Shown here piece by piece: positions 11,787 to 22,700 of a stretch of DNA of 64,000 nt; position 1 is the first letter of the stretch; each line of letters opens with the position of its first letter. The notes under the pieces were generated by a model, which was given only the letters and a program-made list of their open reading frames with translations, had not been told where the DNA came from and searched no databases. The DNA is from Raphanus sativus. Taxonomy: Eukaryota; Streptophyta; Magnoliopsida; Brassicales; Brassicaceae. The DNA lies in assembly GCF_000801105.2 (NCBI RefSeq), contig NC_079512.1:40007848-40071847 (forward strand), read 5' to 3'. Both the position numbers and the translations under genes were made by a program.

Positions 11787-12416
11787 TGTTGGGATTCGAG
11801 ACTACTTCAGAGACTACCTCAGGAATTACGTCAGCGAATATTTCAGGGACTTCGTCAGGATTTGGTGATGGAAATCAAACAAGATCGCATAACTTAAACC
11901 AAGACAAGGACGTCATATTAGGAAAAGAAAATATCACTTTATTCAAGGTGATAGGTTCCTGGAAATATTACTTTCATGGAGATATGGAAGTTGCAAGTAT
12001 TTTGGAATATTTCCTAATAGGTTTATGGAAAGGGGTGAATGCCCTAATCCAACTAGGTTAATGTAATAAACTCCTACTATATAAGAGGAGCTCGTGTGCA
12101 CTCTTCTCTGGAACCTTGGCAAGGTCCGAAAGGTCCAAAAGTGACCAAGCAAGCCGGCTTGTGGCTTGTGTGAGAGAGAGAGAGAGAGGTGCTATGTCTT
12201 TGTACTTGAGATTATAGTGAATTGCCTCATTGCCAGGCCCCAGGGACGTAACCACGTTTAGGTGAACCCTGGGATATCAAATTCTTGTGTCTATCTTCTA
12301 TAATTCCGTGTTCTTCTTCTGTTCTCCATAGATCTACAAACTCATACTTTCTAACGTACTACGACAAGTGCATCAGAAAGTGCTTCAGCGAGTTTGTGTG
12401 GTGAGTTTTCCCAACA
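11787..12416 (+). repeat. 5' LTR of the copia element
   Basis: Starts TGTTGGGATTCGAG and ends TTTTCCCAACA, with TG...CA boundaries. It contains the U3/R promoter region; a TATATAAGAGG at about 12078-12088 is a likely TATA box. Confidence 0.9.
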
Positions 12417-12419
12417 AAG

Positions 12420-12431
12420 TGGTATCAGAGC
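12420..12431 (+). other. Primer-binding site (tRNA-iMet)
   Basis: TGGTATCAGAGC, three bases after the 5' LTR, complements the 3' end of initiator methionine tRNA, the standard primer of plant copia elements. Confidence 0.85.
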
Positions 12432-12436
12432 CTTAG

Positions 12437-12892
12437 GTGGTGTTAATCTCAATACCTAAAGTAAGGATTGAGGTGGAGCGGTTCGATGGGAAGGAAGATT
12501 TCTCGTTGTGGAAGAAGAGGATGCTTGTGCATCTGTCTGTCCTTGGTCTAAAGGATGTATTAGAAGAGTCCGGGTCACCTTCTGTCTCAGCGATGAAGAA
12601 GGATGAAGACGAGGATGTTTACAGGGAGCGGTTGGTGAAAGAGGAAGCTGGAAGGCTTGGAAGATCAGAGACGGTGATGAATCTGATCAGTCTCAGTGTG
12701 GGAGATCATGTGTTAAGAAAGAACGAGTTGTGTACTTCAACGGCTTCTTCATGGTCTATGCTGGAGATGTTATTTCTTTCCAAGACTCTACTGGATATAA
12801 TTCACTTGCATCACATATTATATATCTTCAAGATGGTTGATACTCGGAGTATAAGAAGATCAATGGCTTCTGGAAGATGGTGTCTTACCTAG
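12437..12892 (+). pseudogene. copia gag remnant
   Basis: The frame encodes a capsid-like (UBN2/gag) start with VERFDGKEDFSLWKKRM, the typical copia gag motif, and an LKDVLEE segment. Similarity fades after about residue 120 and the frame ends prematurely; the following gag sequence continues in other frames. It lacks a clean start codon directly after the primer-binding site. Confidence 0.7.
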
Positions 12893-13126
12893 CAAGCGTG
12901 AATGTAACTGTGTCAGAGGAGGTGCAAGGACGATTCTGTTGTTTGAATCTGCTACCTTCACAGTTCGGCTCTCTCAAGGAAACACTTAAGTACGGCAAGG
13001 ATGTTTTGTCGTTGTAAGAGGTGACGGTGCTGCAAGGTCTAAAGATCAAGATCTTTAAACCTCTAGGGTTTCACATGATGATGGTGAAGGATATTATGCT
13101 AGAGGCGAGTCTGAGAAAAGGATCTT

Positions 13127-13330
13127 GTGAGGAAGGATATGGTCGGTTCTAGATCAAGCTCAGGGTCTAGAATTACCTGCTGGTTCTGCAAGAAGCAGGG
13201 GAACACCAGGAATAACTGTTATGTTACAAAGAAGAAGTATGACAAAGAAGCTGAAGTAGTGGGTGTGATAGATCCTGGTCCAGAGGGTGATGCACTATCG
13301 GTAACAGATATGCAGCGTCATGATAAGTGA
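13127..13330 (+). pseudogene. copia gag zinc-knuckle remnant
   Basis: The motif CWFCKKQGNTRNNC corresponds to a CCHC knuckle (C-x2-C-x4-H-x4-C), but the histidine is replaced by asparagine, so metal binding should be lost. Surrounding frames are broken. Confidence 0.7.
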
Positions 13331-13565
13331 GTGATTTGTTCTGGATGTTCTTACTACAGGTCGTGTAGGAAGGATTGTTTTTCACATGGTTCAAGAGCTG
13401 ACTTCAGGGAAAGTACTTCTTGGTAATGATTGCGCGGTAGGAGTGCAATGGATTGGTACAATCAACAAAGCTTATGGAGATTCGGTTAAGACACTCACAA
13501 GAAGTCAGGTATATTCTGGAATTAAGAAGGAACCTGGTATCTAATGGAATCTCGGTTTATTAAGC

Positions 13566-13802
13566 TTGGAGCATATTGGCAGACGTGGGAAGACTAAGTT
13601 TTACAAGCATGGTAAGCTAGCTCTTCAAGGAACTGTGTCTCAGTCATTGTACCTGTTAGATGGAGAAACTGCATCAGGTGGAATATATAGCAGTGGCAGA
13701 AAGAAACCATCTATGGATGAGACAGTCTTGTGGCATAGACGTCTTGAGCACATGAGTATGAAGAATCTACAGGTTCTTGCCCCGGAAGGGGGTGATCGAT
13801 AA
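13566..13802 (+). pseudogene. copia gag-pre-integrase remnant
   Basis: The frame contains LWHRRLEHMSMKNLQVL, the hallmark gag_pre-integrs segment before the integrase zinc finger. Shortly after it the integrase reading is disrupted, and most of the catalytic core is deleted before the reverse-transcriptase region. Confidence 0.7.
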
Positions 13803-14160
13803 GGAGGACGATTGGAGTTTTGGAGTTCTGTGAGAGTTTTGGGAAACATGATACATGTAAAGCTCTCAGGTATGTACATGCGGTTTTGTGTGTGGATCTC
13901 CAAATGTAACTTCAAGTCTGGTGTGGATGTTACCCTCAAGGTGACCTTGCGAATGGTACCATGTGGTCTTGTTGTCGAAAGTCTTCTTAACCAAGGGAGT
14001 TAAGCGGCGTGTTCCGTTGGTACAGACGGCGGTGCAAGATGGGTATGTAGTATTTTTTGCTGGAAGGTTGAAGAATCACTGGTTTAGGTGGTCCTTGTTT
14101 TAGGAGGGTGGTTATAATACTGTAATCCACGGTTTTATATTATTGATGAGGACACTACGT

Positions 14161-14336
14161 CAGACCAGAAGTTGAGACTTCAGGTGGAGCTGTTGACGAA
14201 ACGGCTGATATAGTTGCTGACGTAGATGTTGAACAAGGTGACACTGCATCAGACCGGAAGTTGAGACTTCAGGTGGAGCTGTTGACGAAACAGCTGACAT
14301 AGTTGTTGATGCAGATGTTGAGCAAGGTGAAAGTCT
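14161..14336 (+). repeat. Tandem duplication (two units of about 89 bp) inside the copia element
   Basis: Units beginning CAGACC(A/G)GAAGTTGAG start at 14161 and 14250 and are about 90 percent alike. They lie between integrase and reverse-transcriptase remnants. The unit length is not a multiple of three, fitting a decayed coding region. Confidence 0.6.
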
Positions 14337-14519
14337 TGAAGGATGTCAGTTAGGAATGGACAGAGTATGAAGAAGAACAGTGCCACCTGCACAGTACTCT
14401 GAATCCGAGGATGTAGCAGGTTTTATGCTATATGTAGCTGATGAGGTATGTGTTGAAGAACTTCGAGACAATCATGGAGCGATGAGCAGCAAAATAAATT
14501 GGTCAATGGGATGAATCAT

Positions 14520-14930
14520 GGGGGTGAAGAGATGACTTCACTGGATAAGAACCAAACCTGGAAGCTTGTGAGAAGGCCTGAGAAGCGTGAAGCGATTGGC
14601 TGCAAGTGGATGTGTTAAACTGAAATCTGGTACAACTGGTGTTGAGAAGCCTGGATTCAAGGCTTGGTTAAGTTGCAAAGGGATATTCTCAGAGAAAGGG
14701 AATTGATTATCAAGATGTGTTCTCACCCATCGTGAGACATGTATCTGTGAGGTTTTCTGCTACAGAGAACTTTGACTTTGTGCAACTTGGTGTAAACCGG
14801 CCTTTCTTCATGGAGTATTTGAAGAATGGATTTACATGAAGCAACCAGAAGGATTTCAGCTTGATGGAAGAGAAGATCACGTGTGTCTACTTCATAAGAG
14901 GAGTATGTCAACACCTGCTGGTGTACACTT
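14520..14930 (+). pseudogene. copia reverse-transcriptase remnant
   Basis: Frames encode NQTWKLVRRPEKREAIGCKW (the usual start of copia RT) followed, after a stop and frame changes, by pieces matching the QDVFSPIV and MKQPEGF regions. There is no intact polymerase; the catalytic YVDD region was not found. Confidence 0.7.
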
Positions 14931-15048
14931 CAGAGCGTCTGCTGTAGTAGATGATGAAGCAGAGATGAATGGATGATATTCCATGTACGAGGTGTGATCT
15001 GTTGTATGGGTTGGTTAGCAGGTTTATGAGTAAGTCTGGGATGGTTCA

Positions 15049-15357
15049 TTGGACTGCGTGGGAGTTGAGATACCTCACGGGAACACAAGATCAGACTATG
15101 CTTCAGAGAAGAATGAAGTGTTTATGGTTGAAAGATTTTGTGATTCGGATCTTTTGCTCCTGTTTTTGGACAAAATATTGTTGATCTCGGATTATGTTTA
15201 CATGGCTGGTGGTGATACAATCAGCTGGAGATCAAGACTACAAACTGTAGTGACTCTGTCAACGACTAAAGCGGAGTGTATGGCGCTGGTTGGAGGTGTC
15301 ATAGAAGTGGCGCTGGTAGGAGGTGTCATGGAAGGAATGTGGTTAAAAGTGGCTTAG
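15049..15357 (+). pseudogene. copia RNase H remnant
   Basis: Contains GGDTISWRSRLQ and TLSTTKAECMAL, matching the copia RNase H C-terminal motif (SWRSKLQ...LSTTEAEYMAL). A short duplication of the segment around VGGV follows, then the frame stops. Confidence 0.75.
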
Positions 15358-15677
15358 TGTAAGAGCTTGGATTCAAGCAAGACACGGTGAAGATATCGTG
15401 TGACTCTCAACGTTCATTGTTTCCAGTAAATAACAATGTGGATCGTGAGAAGGCTAAGCACGTCAGTAGAAAGGTGCACTTCATCAAGGATATTGCTCAA
15501 GGGTGATGCAAGTGTGTAGAAGTTAAATACTTCAAGGGATCCTGCTGATATTGTAACCAAGGTGGTTCCTGAGTTTGAGGAAGCTGTTAAATTTCTTGGG
15601 ATGGTCGAGAGCATCGACTTCATCTGGTAAAGCACGAGTTTGCTTAACCTAAGTAGTGGATCATGTTTGATGTCATC

Positions 15678-15688
15678 AAGGTGGAGTT
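15678..15688 (+). other. Polypurine tract of the copia element
   Basis: AAGGTGGAGTT immediately precedes the TG of the 3' LTR, the usual primer position for plus-strand synthesis. Confidence 0.7.
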
Positions 15689-16316
15689 TGTTGGGATTCG
15701 AGACTACTTAAGAGACTACCTCAGGAATTACGTCAGCGAATACTTCAGGGACTTCGTCAGGATTTGGTGATGGAAATCAAACAAGATCGCATAACTTAAA
15801 CCAAGACAAGGACGTCATATTAGGAAAATGAAATATCACTTTATTTAAGGTGATATGTTCCTGGAAATATTACTTTCATGAAGATATGGAAGTTGCAAGT
15901 ATTTTGGAATATTTCCTAATAGGTTTATGGAAAGGGGTGAATGCCCTAATCCAACTAGGTTAATGTAATAAACTCCTACTATATAAGAGGAGCTCGTGTG
16001 CACTCTTCTCTGGAACCTTGGCAAGGTCCGAAAGGTCCAAAAGTGACCAAGCAAGCCGGCTTGTGGCTTGTGTGTGAGAGAGAGAGAGGTGCTATGTCTT
16101 TGTACTTGAGATTATAGTGAATTGCCTCATTGCCAGGCCCCAGGGACGTAACCACGTTTAGGTGAACCCTGGGATATCAAATTCTTGTGTCTATCTTCTA
16201 TAATTCCGTGTTCTTCTTCTGTTCTCCATAGATCTACATACTCATGCTTTCTAACGTACTACGACAAGTGCATCAGAAAGTGCTTCAGCGAGTTTGTGTG
16301 GTGAGTTTTCCCAACA
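15689..16316 (+). repeat. 3' LTR of the copia element
   Basis: Same boundaries as the 5' LTR. Differences seen include 15716 region A for C, the AAAATGAAAT block near 15827, and a shorter AG run near 16075. Confidence 0.9.
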
Positions 16317-16321
16317 CCCGG

Positions 16322-17862
16322 TCTTCTTTCCAGAGATTTGATCGAGTTCTCATTCTTCACGTTTCTCAGTTGGCGTCTCATAGTGTTTTTGTGGTAGTCT
16401 CGATTTCTGCATTTCTAATTGAATATTATAGAACTAAAGTTTTGTTTTCTGGTATATGAAGTTTAAATTCTTTGTTTTTAATCACTTGCGCTTATTCACT
16501 ATGAGAAATTCCTGGTTTCGTAGTCTCTTCATCAAAAACCCGTATGAAGTATTCGTTGTGATGTTGGCTCTTAATCTTGTTTTTTGGGCTTTTTTCCTCG
16601 TTATCAACATGCATTGTAGTTTAAGTTTGTATAATTTTTTTTTCCTTGTTTGGGTTCTGCTTCCGGAAAACTTGTTTCTGCCGGCTTAGACTCCGGGTTA
16701 ATCCTGCTTTGGTTATACGTTATGCATCTCTTTTGGTATAATATTGTATGTTTGATATAATTTTCTTTTAATGTTAAAAGAAGTCAGGAAGTTGTGTCAG
16801 TTAGATTTTAATCTCCATAAAATATGTATACACCATAAGAATTTAAGGAAATAAATTTCAAATTTGGATATATATTAATGTTTTGCACCTCAGGTGACCG
16901 GTTGAACTACCACTATTGATACATATGTATAAATATATATAATAATTTTTATAGTAAATTACCATGCATCTGCTTTTAGCACACAAGAAAATCTACATCC
17001 AAAGATTGCAAAAGAGGGAGGGAGATCTATAGACTATGAAATGTTTCGGTAGAATTACGTAGACTGATCCAAATTAGGGAAATTCAAAGGACATATACAC
17101 ATGCATATATATACAATCTGGGGTGTATGTGTGAGTGGGTGTGTATATGAGTGAGAGAGGGGGCTAGAGGGTGCTATGAAGAAAGGAACATGTGAAGGCA
17201 TTAAGAGAAGGTGGGGTTTTATATTGATGTCTTGTTCTTGGAATGGAGCCACATGTTTAGGAGGGACTCTCAATGCGCCTCTTTTAGGGGTAGTTGTGAT
17301 GCAGCCAAATAAGAGCCCTTGCATGTGACTCCATGTGTTTTTTCATCCCTCACCCATATTATTCCCTTCTTCGTCGACTGCTCTCTTTATAAATTATAAT
17401 GCCTATATATATACACTTTTACATAATTACCTACATGTAATATTATTATTTATTGTGATGTTCTTTCTATATTGTTTCGGTTGCATATCAGTTGACGGTA
17501 GGAACTAGGAATGATAATATTCCATATCGTTGTTTCAGAAAAAGATTACTTCCAAGTATTGCCACTAACTAGTACTTTCAATTCCTAGTAATATATTGTG
17601 TTTTGTACCGGAAAGAAAAAGTAGTAGCCCTCACTTACATTTTTTTTTTGTAACAGCCCTGACTAACATATAACCTCATTTATGAATACAATGAAAATTA
17701 ACTTCACAATACGTTCCACAAATGACATTTATCATCAGCCATTGTAACATTCAAACAAAGATAGGACCCACTCCTCTTTCTCTATCGCATTCATATTAGT
17801 TTTCTATATATGTAAGCTTCTTCCTTGTATACTTTTCCTTTGTAGCAAGAATAATTTCTCAT
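16322..17862. other. Intergenic DNA and bHLH upstream region
   Basis: No gene supported. The copia element interrupted a GC-richer stretch containing GGCCGGAGTG (11770) and, on the other side, TTCTTTCCAGAG; its nature is unknown. A CTATATATG at about 17804-17812 is a possible TATA box for the bHLH gene. GA/TG repeats lie near 17100-17160. Confidence 0.5.
17626..17669 (-). repeat. Tail-only retroposon-like insertion upstream of bHLH
   Basis: AGCCCTCACTTACAT (17626-17640) recurs as AGCCCTGACTAACAT (17655-17669). The insert is GTTAC plus 9 A on the minus strand. Two mismatches suggest some age. Confidence 0.5.
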
Positions 17863-18351
17863 ATGGAGAGGCAAATCATAAACAAGAAGAAACGAGTGTT
17901 CTCTGTTGAACCAAACAAGATACCCCCTAGTGAAGTCTTCAGGAGGAAATACACAAGCCACTTAGTTCCTGCACTCAAGAAGCTCAACATGAACAAGAAC
18001 TCTCCACAAATCAACCAACTAAGCGTGAAGCATGAAGTAGACATGGCTTTGGCTTTGTCTGCTCAAGAATTTTCATGGAGCCGCTTCTTGCTACAGAAGC
18101 TATCGTCCTCGAACAATCCAACCACTACCAGTTCTTCGTCCAATGGAATTCGTATTCAAGAAAGATCCGGTAAAGAAGGTGGAGGAGACGAAGATGGAGA
18201 GACAGAGGAGAAACTGAGGGAATTGCAGAAGCTTTTGCCAGGTGGAGAAGAGATGAATGTGGAAGAAATGTTGAGTGAGATTGGCAATTACATTAAGTGT
18301 CTTGAGTTGCAAACGATTGCTCTTAAGTCGATTGTTCAAGATACTACTTGA
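17863..18351 (+). CDS. bHLH146: Atypical bHLH protein, bHLH146-like
   Basis: Single-exon gene of 162 residues. The C-terminal part (about residues 112-158, EKLRELQKLLPGGEEM...LSEIGNYIKCLELQ) is a helix-loop-helix without the basic DNA-binding residues, so the product probably acts by dimerising with other bHLH proteins rather than binding DNA. The N-terminal half has the RRKYTSHLVPALKKL motif of the IBH1/AIF-like group, and a serine/threonine-rich linker lies at about 88-105. Similarity and position beside AHA2 point to Arabidopsis At4g30180. The ATG at 17863 follows CATATGG, is the first in frame and gives the expected length. An inverted second copy starts beyond the right edge (63722 onward). 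Confidence 0.85.
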   Translation: MERQIINKKKRVFSVEPNKIPPSEVFRRKYTSHLVPALKKLNMNKNSPQINQLSVKHEVDMALALSAQEFSWSRFLLQKLSSSNNPTTTSSSSNGIRIQERSGKEGGGDEDGETEEKLRELQKLLPGGEEMNVEEMLSEIGNYIKCLELQTIALKSIVQDTT

Positions 18352-18497
18352 CTTTAAGTTTTAGCTTGTAATTTTAGTTTGTTTTGGTGTGTTATCCTTT
18401 AGCTAAACTCATCTATCTAGTTTTATTATCTCTCGTTTTCTATAAGCTCGAGAGCATATGCATTATAGTGGTTTTATTCTTCTTCTCATAATTAATA

Positions 18498-18723
18498 CTC
18501 CCTCCATTTCGTTTTAGAGTAGAATTTTTGTTTCAAAATAAGTGTCGTTTTCGGTTTTTAATACAAATTTATTGATAATATTCTCTACTATATTTTTCTA
18601 TTGGTTGATATATGGTTAGGTCTATTGGTAATAGTATTTTTATTTTGAAAATATGTAAAATTAAATGTTTTCTTAATATGTGTGTATAAACCGAGAACGA
18701 CAAGTAATATGAAACGAAGGGAG
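18498..18723. mobile_element. Stowaway-type MITE (Tc1/mariner)
   Basis: Ends CTCCCTCCATTTCG and CGAAGGGAG are inverted repeats of the Stowaway type, flanked by TA on both sides (18496-18497, 18724-18725). The right arm has the empty site with a single TA at about 63575. The insertion is therefore confined to the left arm. Non-coding, 226 bp. Confidence 0.85.
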
Positions 18724-18725
18724 TA

Positions 18726-19774
18726 TGGTTTAGAAAATAGCTTAAATATAGTACCGGGCGTTAATGAATAAAAATCCTTATGGATATCGATCCAAAAATA
18801 TGATATCGTTGGTTGTAATGCCGAATGGACTGTTTGTACCCATGTATAATCCCCTTATGTTGTCTTTGTTCCTGTATTTTAGTGCCTTTAATGTTCTAAT
18901 CATTTTAAGCTGTCAAACATGTGTATATGGTGTTTACCATGCATTGTTTTACAGTTTTCCTCGTTGATTCAAAATTTGTGAACTTTCAACTTTAACGGGG
19001 AAAAAACTACTGTTTATTTTCAATCTGTTAAACATATATATGCAATCAGCAGTAATTACAAGCACACCATTTCTGAGTAAATAAATTAATACTAAAAAAA
19101 TGGAAAACCAAAAAAAAGGCAGAAAATTTATCTAAGATAAGAGGAAAGTCAGATGACATCATGTAACTATGCCTGTCATGATTTGAAGTCATCATCCATA
19201 TCTATGCACGTGTCTACAACTCACCACACTCATCCAAATCTTCTCTTAAGATTCTAGCCGTACACCAGACAACTCGTCTCATGTCATGTTTTAATTGGGA
19301 TTGATTTTCGACTCCGTGGGAACATTACAAAACAAACACTTATATAGATTGATTATTTCCCATTTTAAATTTAAAATACTTTATTGTGGTGAACCTTCTC
19401 TTCTTTGCTGTCCTTGTCCATAAAAGCTTTTCTGTATTTGTTCGTAGTAGAGAAAGCTACGAATTTGATTTAAGGAAAAAGAAGATTAATATTACATAGG
19501 CTCGTAGAATAAGAGCAAAGTAGAGAGTGTTGAGTAAAATGCCAAATATAAAAGCATGTCTTGATTCTTCTAAAGGAGGTTGGTTACATATCAGAGAAAC
19601 AAGAACACTAACAATAGGAATTGGGGAAGAGTTATGGCAATAAACAAAGATCTCTCTCTCCCTATGCAAACAATAACCTTAAGATGTGTTGAAGAATAAG
19701 AAAAAACAAAAACAAGGTGGGATAAAAAAGGATCAAATCACATGTTTGGTATCTTCTTTTTCTTTGCTTGCGAC
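18726..19774. other. Intergenic/3' flank between bHLH and AHA2 (left copy)
   Basis: No gene supported. The part nearest AHA2 (about 19450-19774) is its 3' UTR and flank and is very similar in both arms. The empty site of the right-arm element 62447-63123 is at 19165-19174. Confidence 0.6.
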
Positions 19775-22700
19775 TTAGACAGTGTAGTGTCCGGGAGTTT
19801 CAATGTCCAAACCCTTTAGCTTCACGACGGATTCAACATGTCCCTTGAGTGTGTGCAGCTCCCTAAGCCTGTTGTTTAAAAATATACAAATCATTCTGTT
19901 AGTGTTCAGTTCCAATCAAAGAGTGTTAAATACTTTTTAAGGAATGATTATTTTTACCTAGCGATCTCAGCTCTCTTCTTGGCTTGCTCTGCAATCTCAG
20001 ACAACTCTCTGTAACCTCCTTGCTCAGGAATGATGTTAACAGGCTCTTTTGGCTGCAAACCGTGAAGTGTCCTCTGAGCAACTGCCCATTGAGCCTCCCT
20101 CTCTTCTTTTCCAAAATCTTTCTTGTTAGTTAAAGCAACCCTGTTCTCAAACAAGTTGAGCCAAGCCTTTCCACTCAAGATGTATCTAATGGCAAACTTG
20201 AAAATGTCCTGTGGGACGTATGTTACAATACTGTATATCCAGATCACTCCAGCCCATCCCCATCCAATACCCTTAACCTTTGCAAACTCCCAGTTGGCGT
20301 ACACAGCAATCAAAGTAGCAACCTGCATTTGTCAAGGATCCAATGAATTAAAAAAAACATGTTTGGTTTAAGAAGAAACCCTTGGGAGATATGATGATCT
20401 TTTACCAGTTGTGCAACGACAAAAGCAACCATCAGTAATACTCCAGGACGTTCAACAAAGGACCAACTCCTTGATCTTGTGACAAAGATCAGAGCCTGAC
20501 TAATGATACTAACTTGCAGATACACCGCACCCATTAGCTCATTGTTATTGTCTCTGATAGACCTCACACCAAACTTGTCCTGTGAATCCAAAAGTAAAAA
20601 GTTTAGTCCACACTCTAAAACACTAAGTAGTGAATGTATGAACAGCTCCCAGTTATATTAAGTACCGAGAAAAAGTCGGTTTTGTGTGCCAGCCAGAAGA
20701 AAATAACACTCATGATGGCTTGGTAGGTTCCAAGCACAACTCCAGTAGCGAAAATCTCTCTAAGTTTCCAGCTATCAGGTGTGGGAGATGGCTTGACTCT
20801 GTCCTTTGAGATAGTCATGATGGTACCTATATAGCAACACACGTAAGATAAAGAGTTAGTTAACTTGTTAATAAAATAAGATGCTTTATCATACAAAAAA
20901 GAGTCAGTTTGTTGCTTACCATCGTTAAGAATGGCAATGATCAGAACCATGAATGCTGAGAAGTCAAACTCCCATATGAGAGCAATGAGCATGAAACCAA
21001 GAACGATACGGATTGTGATCGAGACTGCATAGATGGTGTAGTTCTTCATCCTCTGGAAAATAGCTCTGCTGGTTAGGACAGCACTGATGATAACGCTGAG
21101 TCCTGGCTCAGTGAGAACGATATCTGAGGCACCACGAGCAGCATCGGTAGCATCATCCACAGCGATACCAATGTCAGCCTTCTTCAAAGCAGGAGCGTCG
21201 TTGACACCATCACCAGTCATTCCAACAATATGCTTCCTCTCCTGCAACTTCTTGACGATCTCATACTTGTGCTCTGCATATATCCAAAACAATGAAGCTT
21301 AGACCTAGCATAAGTACACAACGTCCTTTGCAATGAACAATAAGTCCAAAACGTTATTAACCTGGGAAGACTCCAGCAAATCCATCAGCCTTTTCGATAA
21401 GCTCCTCAACGGGGATGGAAGCAAGGTTTGCGTCCTTGTGGTTTCCAAGAAGAGCAGAAGACGGGTACATGTTTGTTCCCATTCCAAGTCTGCGACCAGT
21501 CTCCTTCCCAATAGCAAGTTGGTCACCTGGCCACATACAAGAGAAATGTTAAGGGAGGAAAATGTAAAAAAGTATATAGTAATGGTTAAGTATTGTTTAT
21601 TACCAGTGATCATCTTGACATTAACACCAAGGTTCAAAGCTCTTCTGATGGTTTCAGCACTGTCATGTCTTGGAGGATCAAAAAGTGGCAACAAACCAAC
21701 AAACTCCCATGGTCCACCTGGGCTTTCCTTTGTTTTCTCAGGAACAACCTAAATAAGATATGAGAACAGTTAAAGCATTTGTTTCCACGCAGAGAAGAAG
21801 TTTGAATACAAAATAGTATCAGTGGCTAAAACAAGTACCTGGCGAGCAACAGCCAAGGACCTGAGACCACGCTCTGCATACTTATCGATAATGCTGAGCA
21901 CCCTCTTGCTAAGGTCACTGTTGGCTTTGGCAAGTTCGAGGATCTGCTCAGGAGCACCTTTGCTGACTCTGTGCCAGTTACCACTTGAATCTATGTAAGT
22001 CAAAGCAGTTCTCTTATCAGTAGGGTTGAATGGAAGGAAGTGAACCTCCCTGATTCCAGCTCTAGCCTGCGAAAAAAACAAATCAAAACATAAGAACTTG
22101 TTTCTTGCACAAAAATTGTAATACAAACGAGAAAGTGTTTATATTATATATACCTCCTTTGGATCAGCAAGCATACCAACCATGGCTGCATCAATGGCAT
22201 CCTGGTTCTCAATTCTTGAGGCCATAGCCGCAAACAACAGAACCTGGTCTTTCTCCACACCCTTGCAGAAAACCTCAACCAAGTTTTTATCCACACTCAG
22301 TTTGTTGAGAGTCAGCGTTCCTGTTTTGTCACTGCACAAGACATCCATACCCGCCATCTCCTCAATGGCAGTCATACGCTTGGTGATGGCACCTTGCTGA
22401 GCAAGCTTGTGAGAGCCAATAGCCATGGTGACAGACAAGACCGTGGGCATAGCAATGGGGATACCACCGATCAACAGGACCAAGAGATTGTCAATACCAT
22501 CTCTGTACTTTCTGCGCTGGATAGGGTACATGACGATGATCTCAATCACCATACCGATGGCGATGGAGCAGATACAGAAGTTACCAATGGCTGTGAGAAC
22601 CTTCTGGAAATGTCCAACTTGGTTTGTGCTGTCCACAAGGTGAGCAGCTTTGCCAAAGAAAGTGTGGACACCAGTGGCGATGACAATGGCCTCAATCTCT

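Larger units (their letters stand above)
11787..16316 (+). mobile_element. Ty1/copia LTR retrotransposon, full-length but decayed
   Basis: 4530 bp between perfect 5-bp target duplications CCCGG (11782-11786 and 16317-16321). LTRs of 630 and 628 bp begin TGTTGGG and end CCCAACA. A tRNA-iMet primer-binding site follows the left LTR and a polypurine tract precedes the right one, so transcription is on the plus strand. The internal region is only about 3.3 kb and holds gag, zinc-knuckle, pre-integrase, reverse-transcriptase and RNase H remnants in the copia order, all interrupted by stops and shifts, with most of the integrase core missing. By eye the LTRs differ at about ten positions plus a 2-bp AG-repeat change. 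Confidence 0.92.

Noticed and set aside
17225..17335. Possible microRNA precursor (GGAGCCACATG ... CATGTGACTCC)
   Set aside because: The outer stem is only about 11 bp and inner pairing is poor by eye; no known mature miRNA matched. Folding and small-RNA data would be needed.
19457..19669. 70-codon open frame kept in both arms (also 61936-62148)
   Set aside because: It overlaps the AHA2 3' UTR/flank; similarity is explained by the recent duplication and the C-terminal part is low-complexity hydrophobic.
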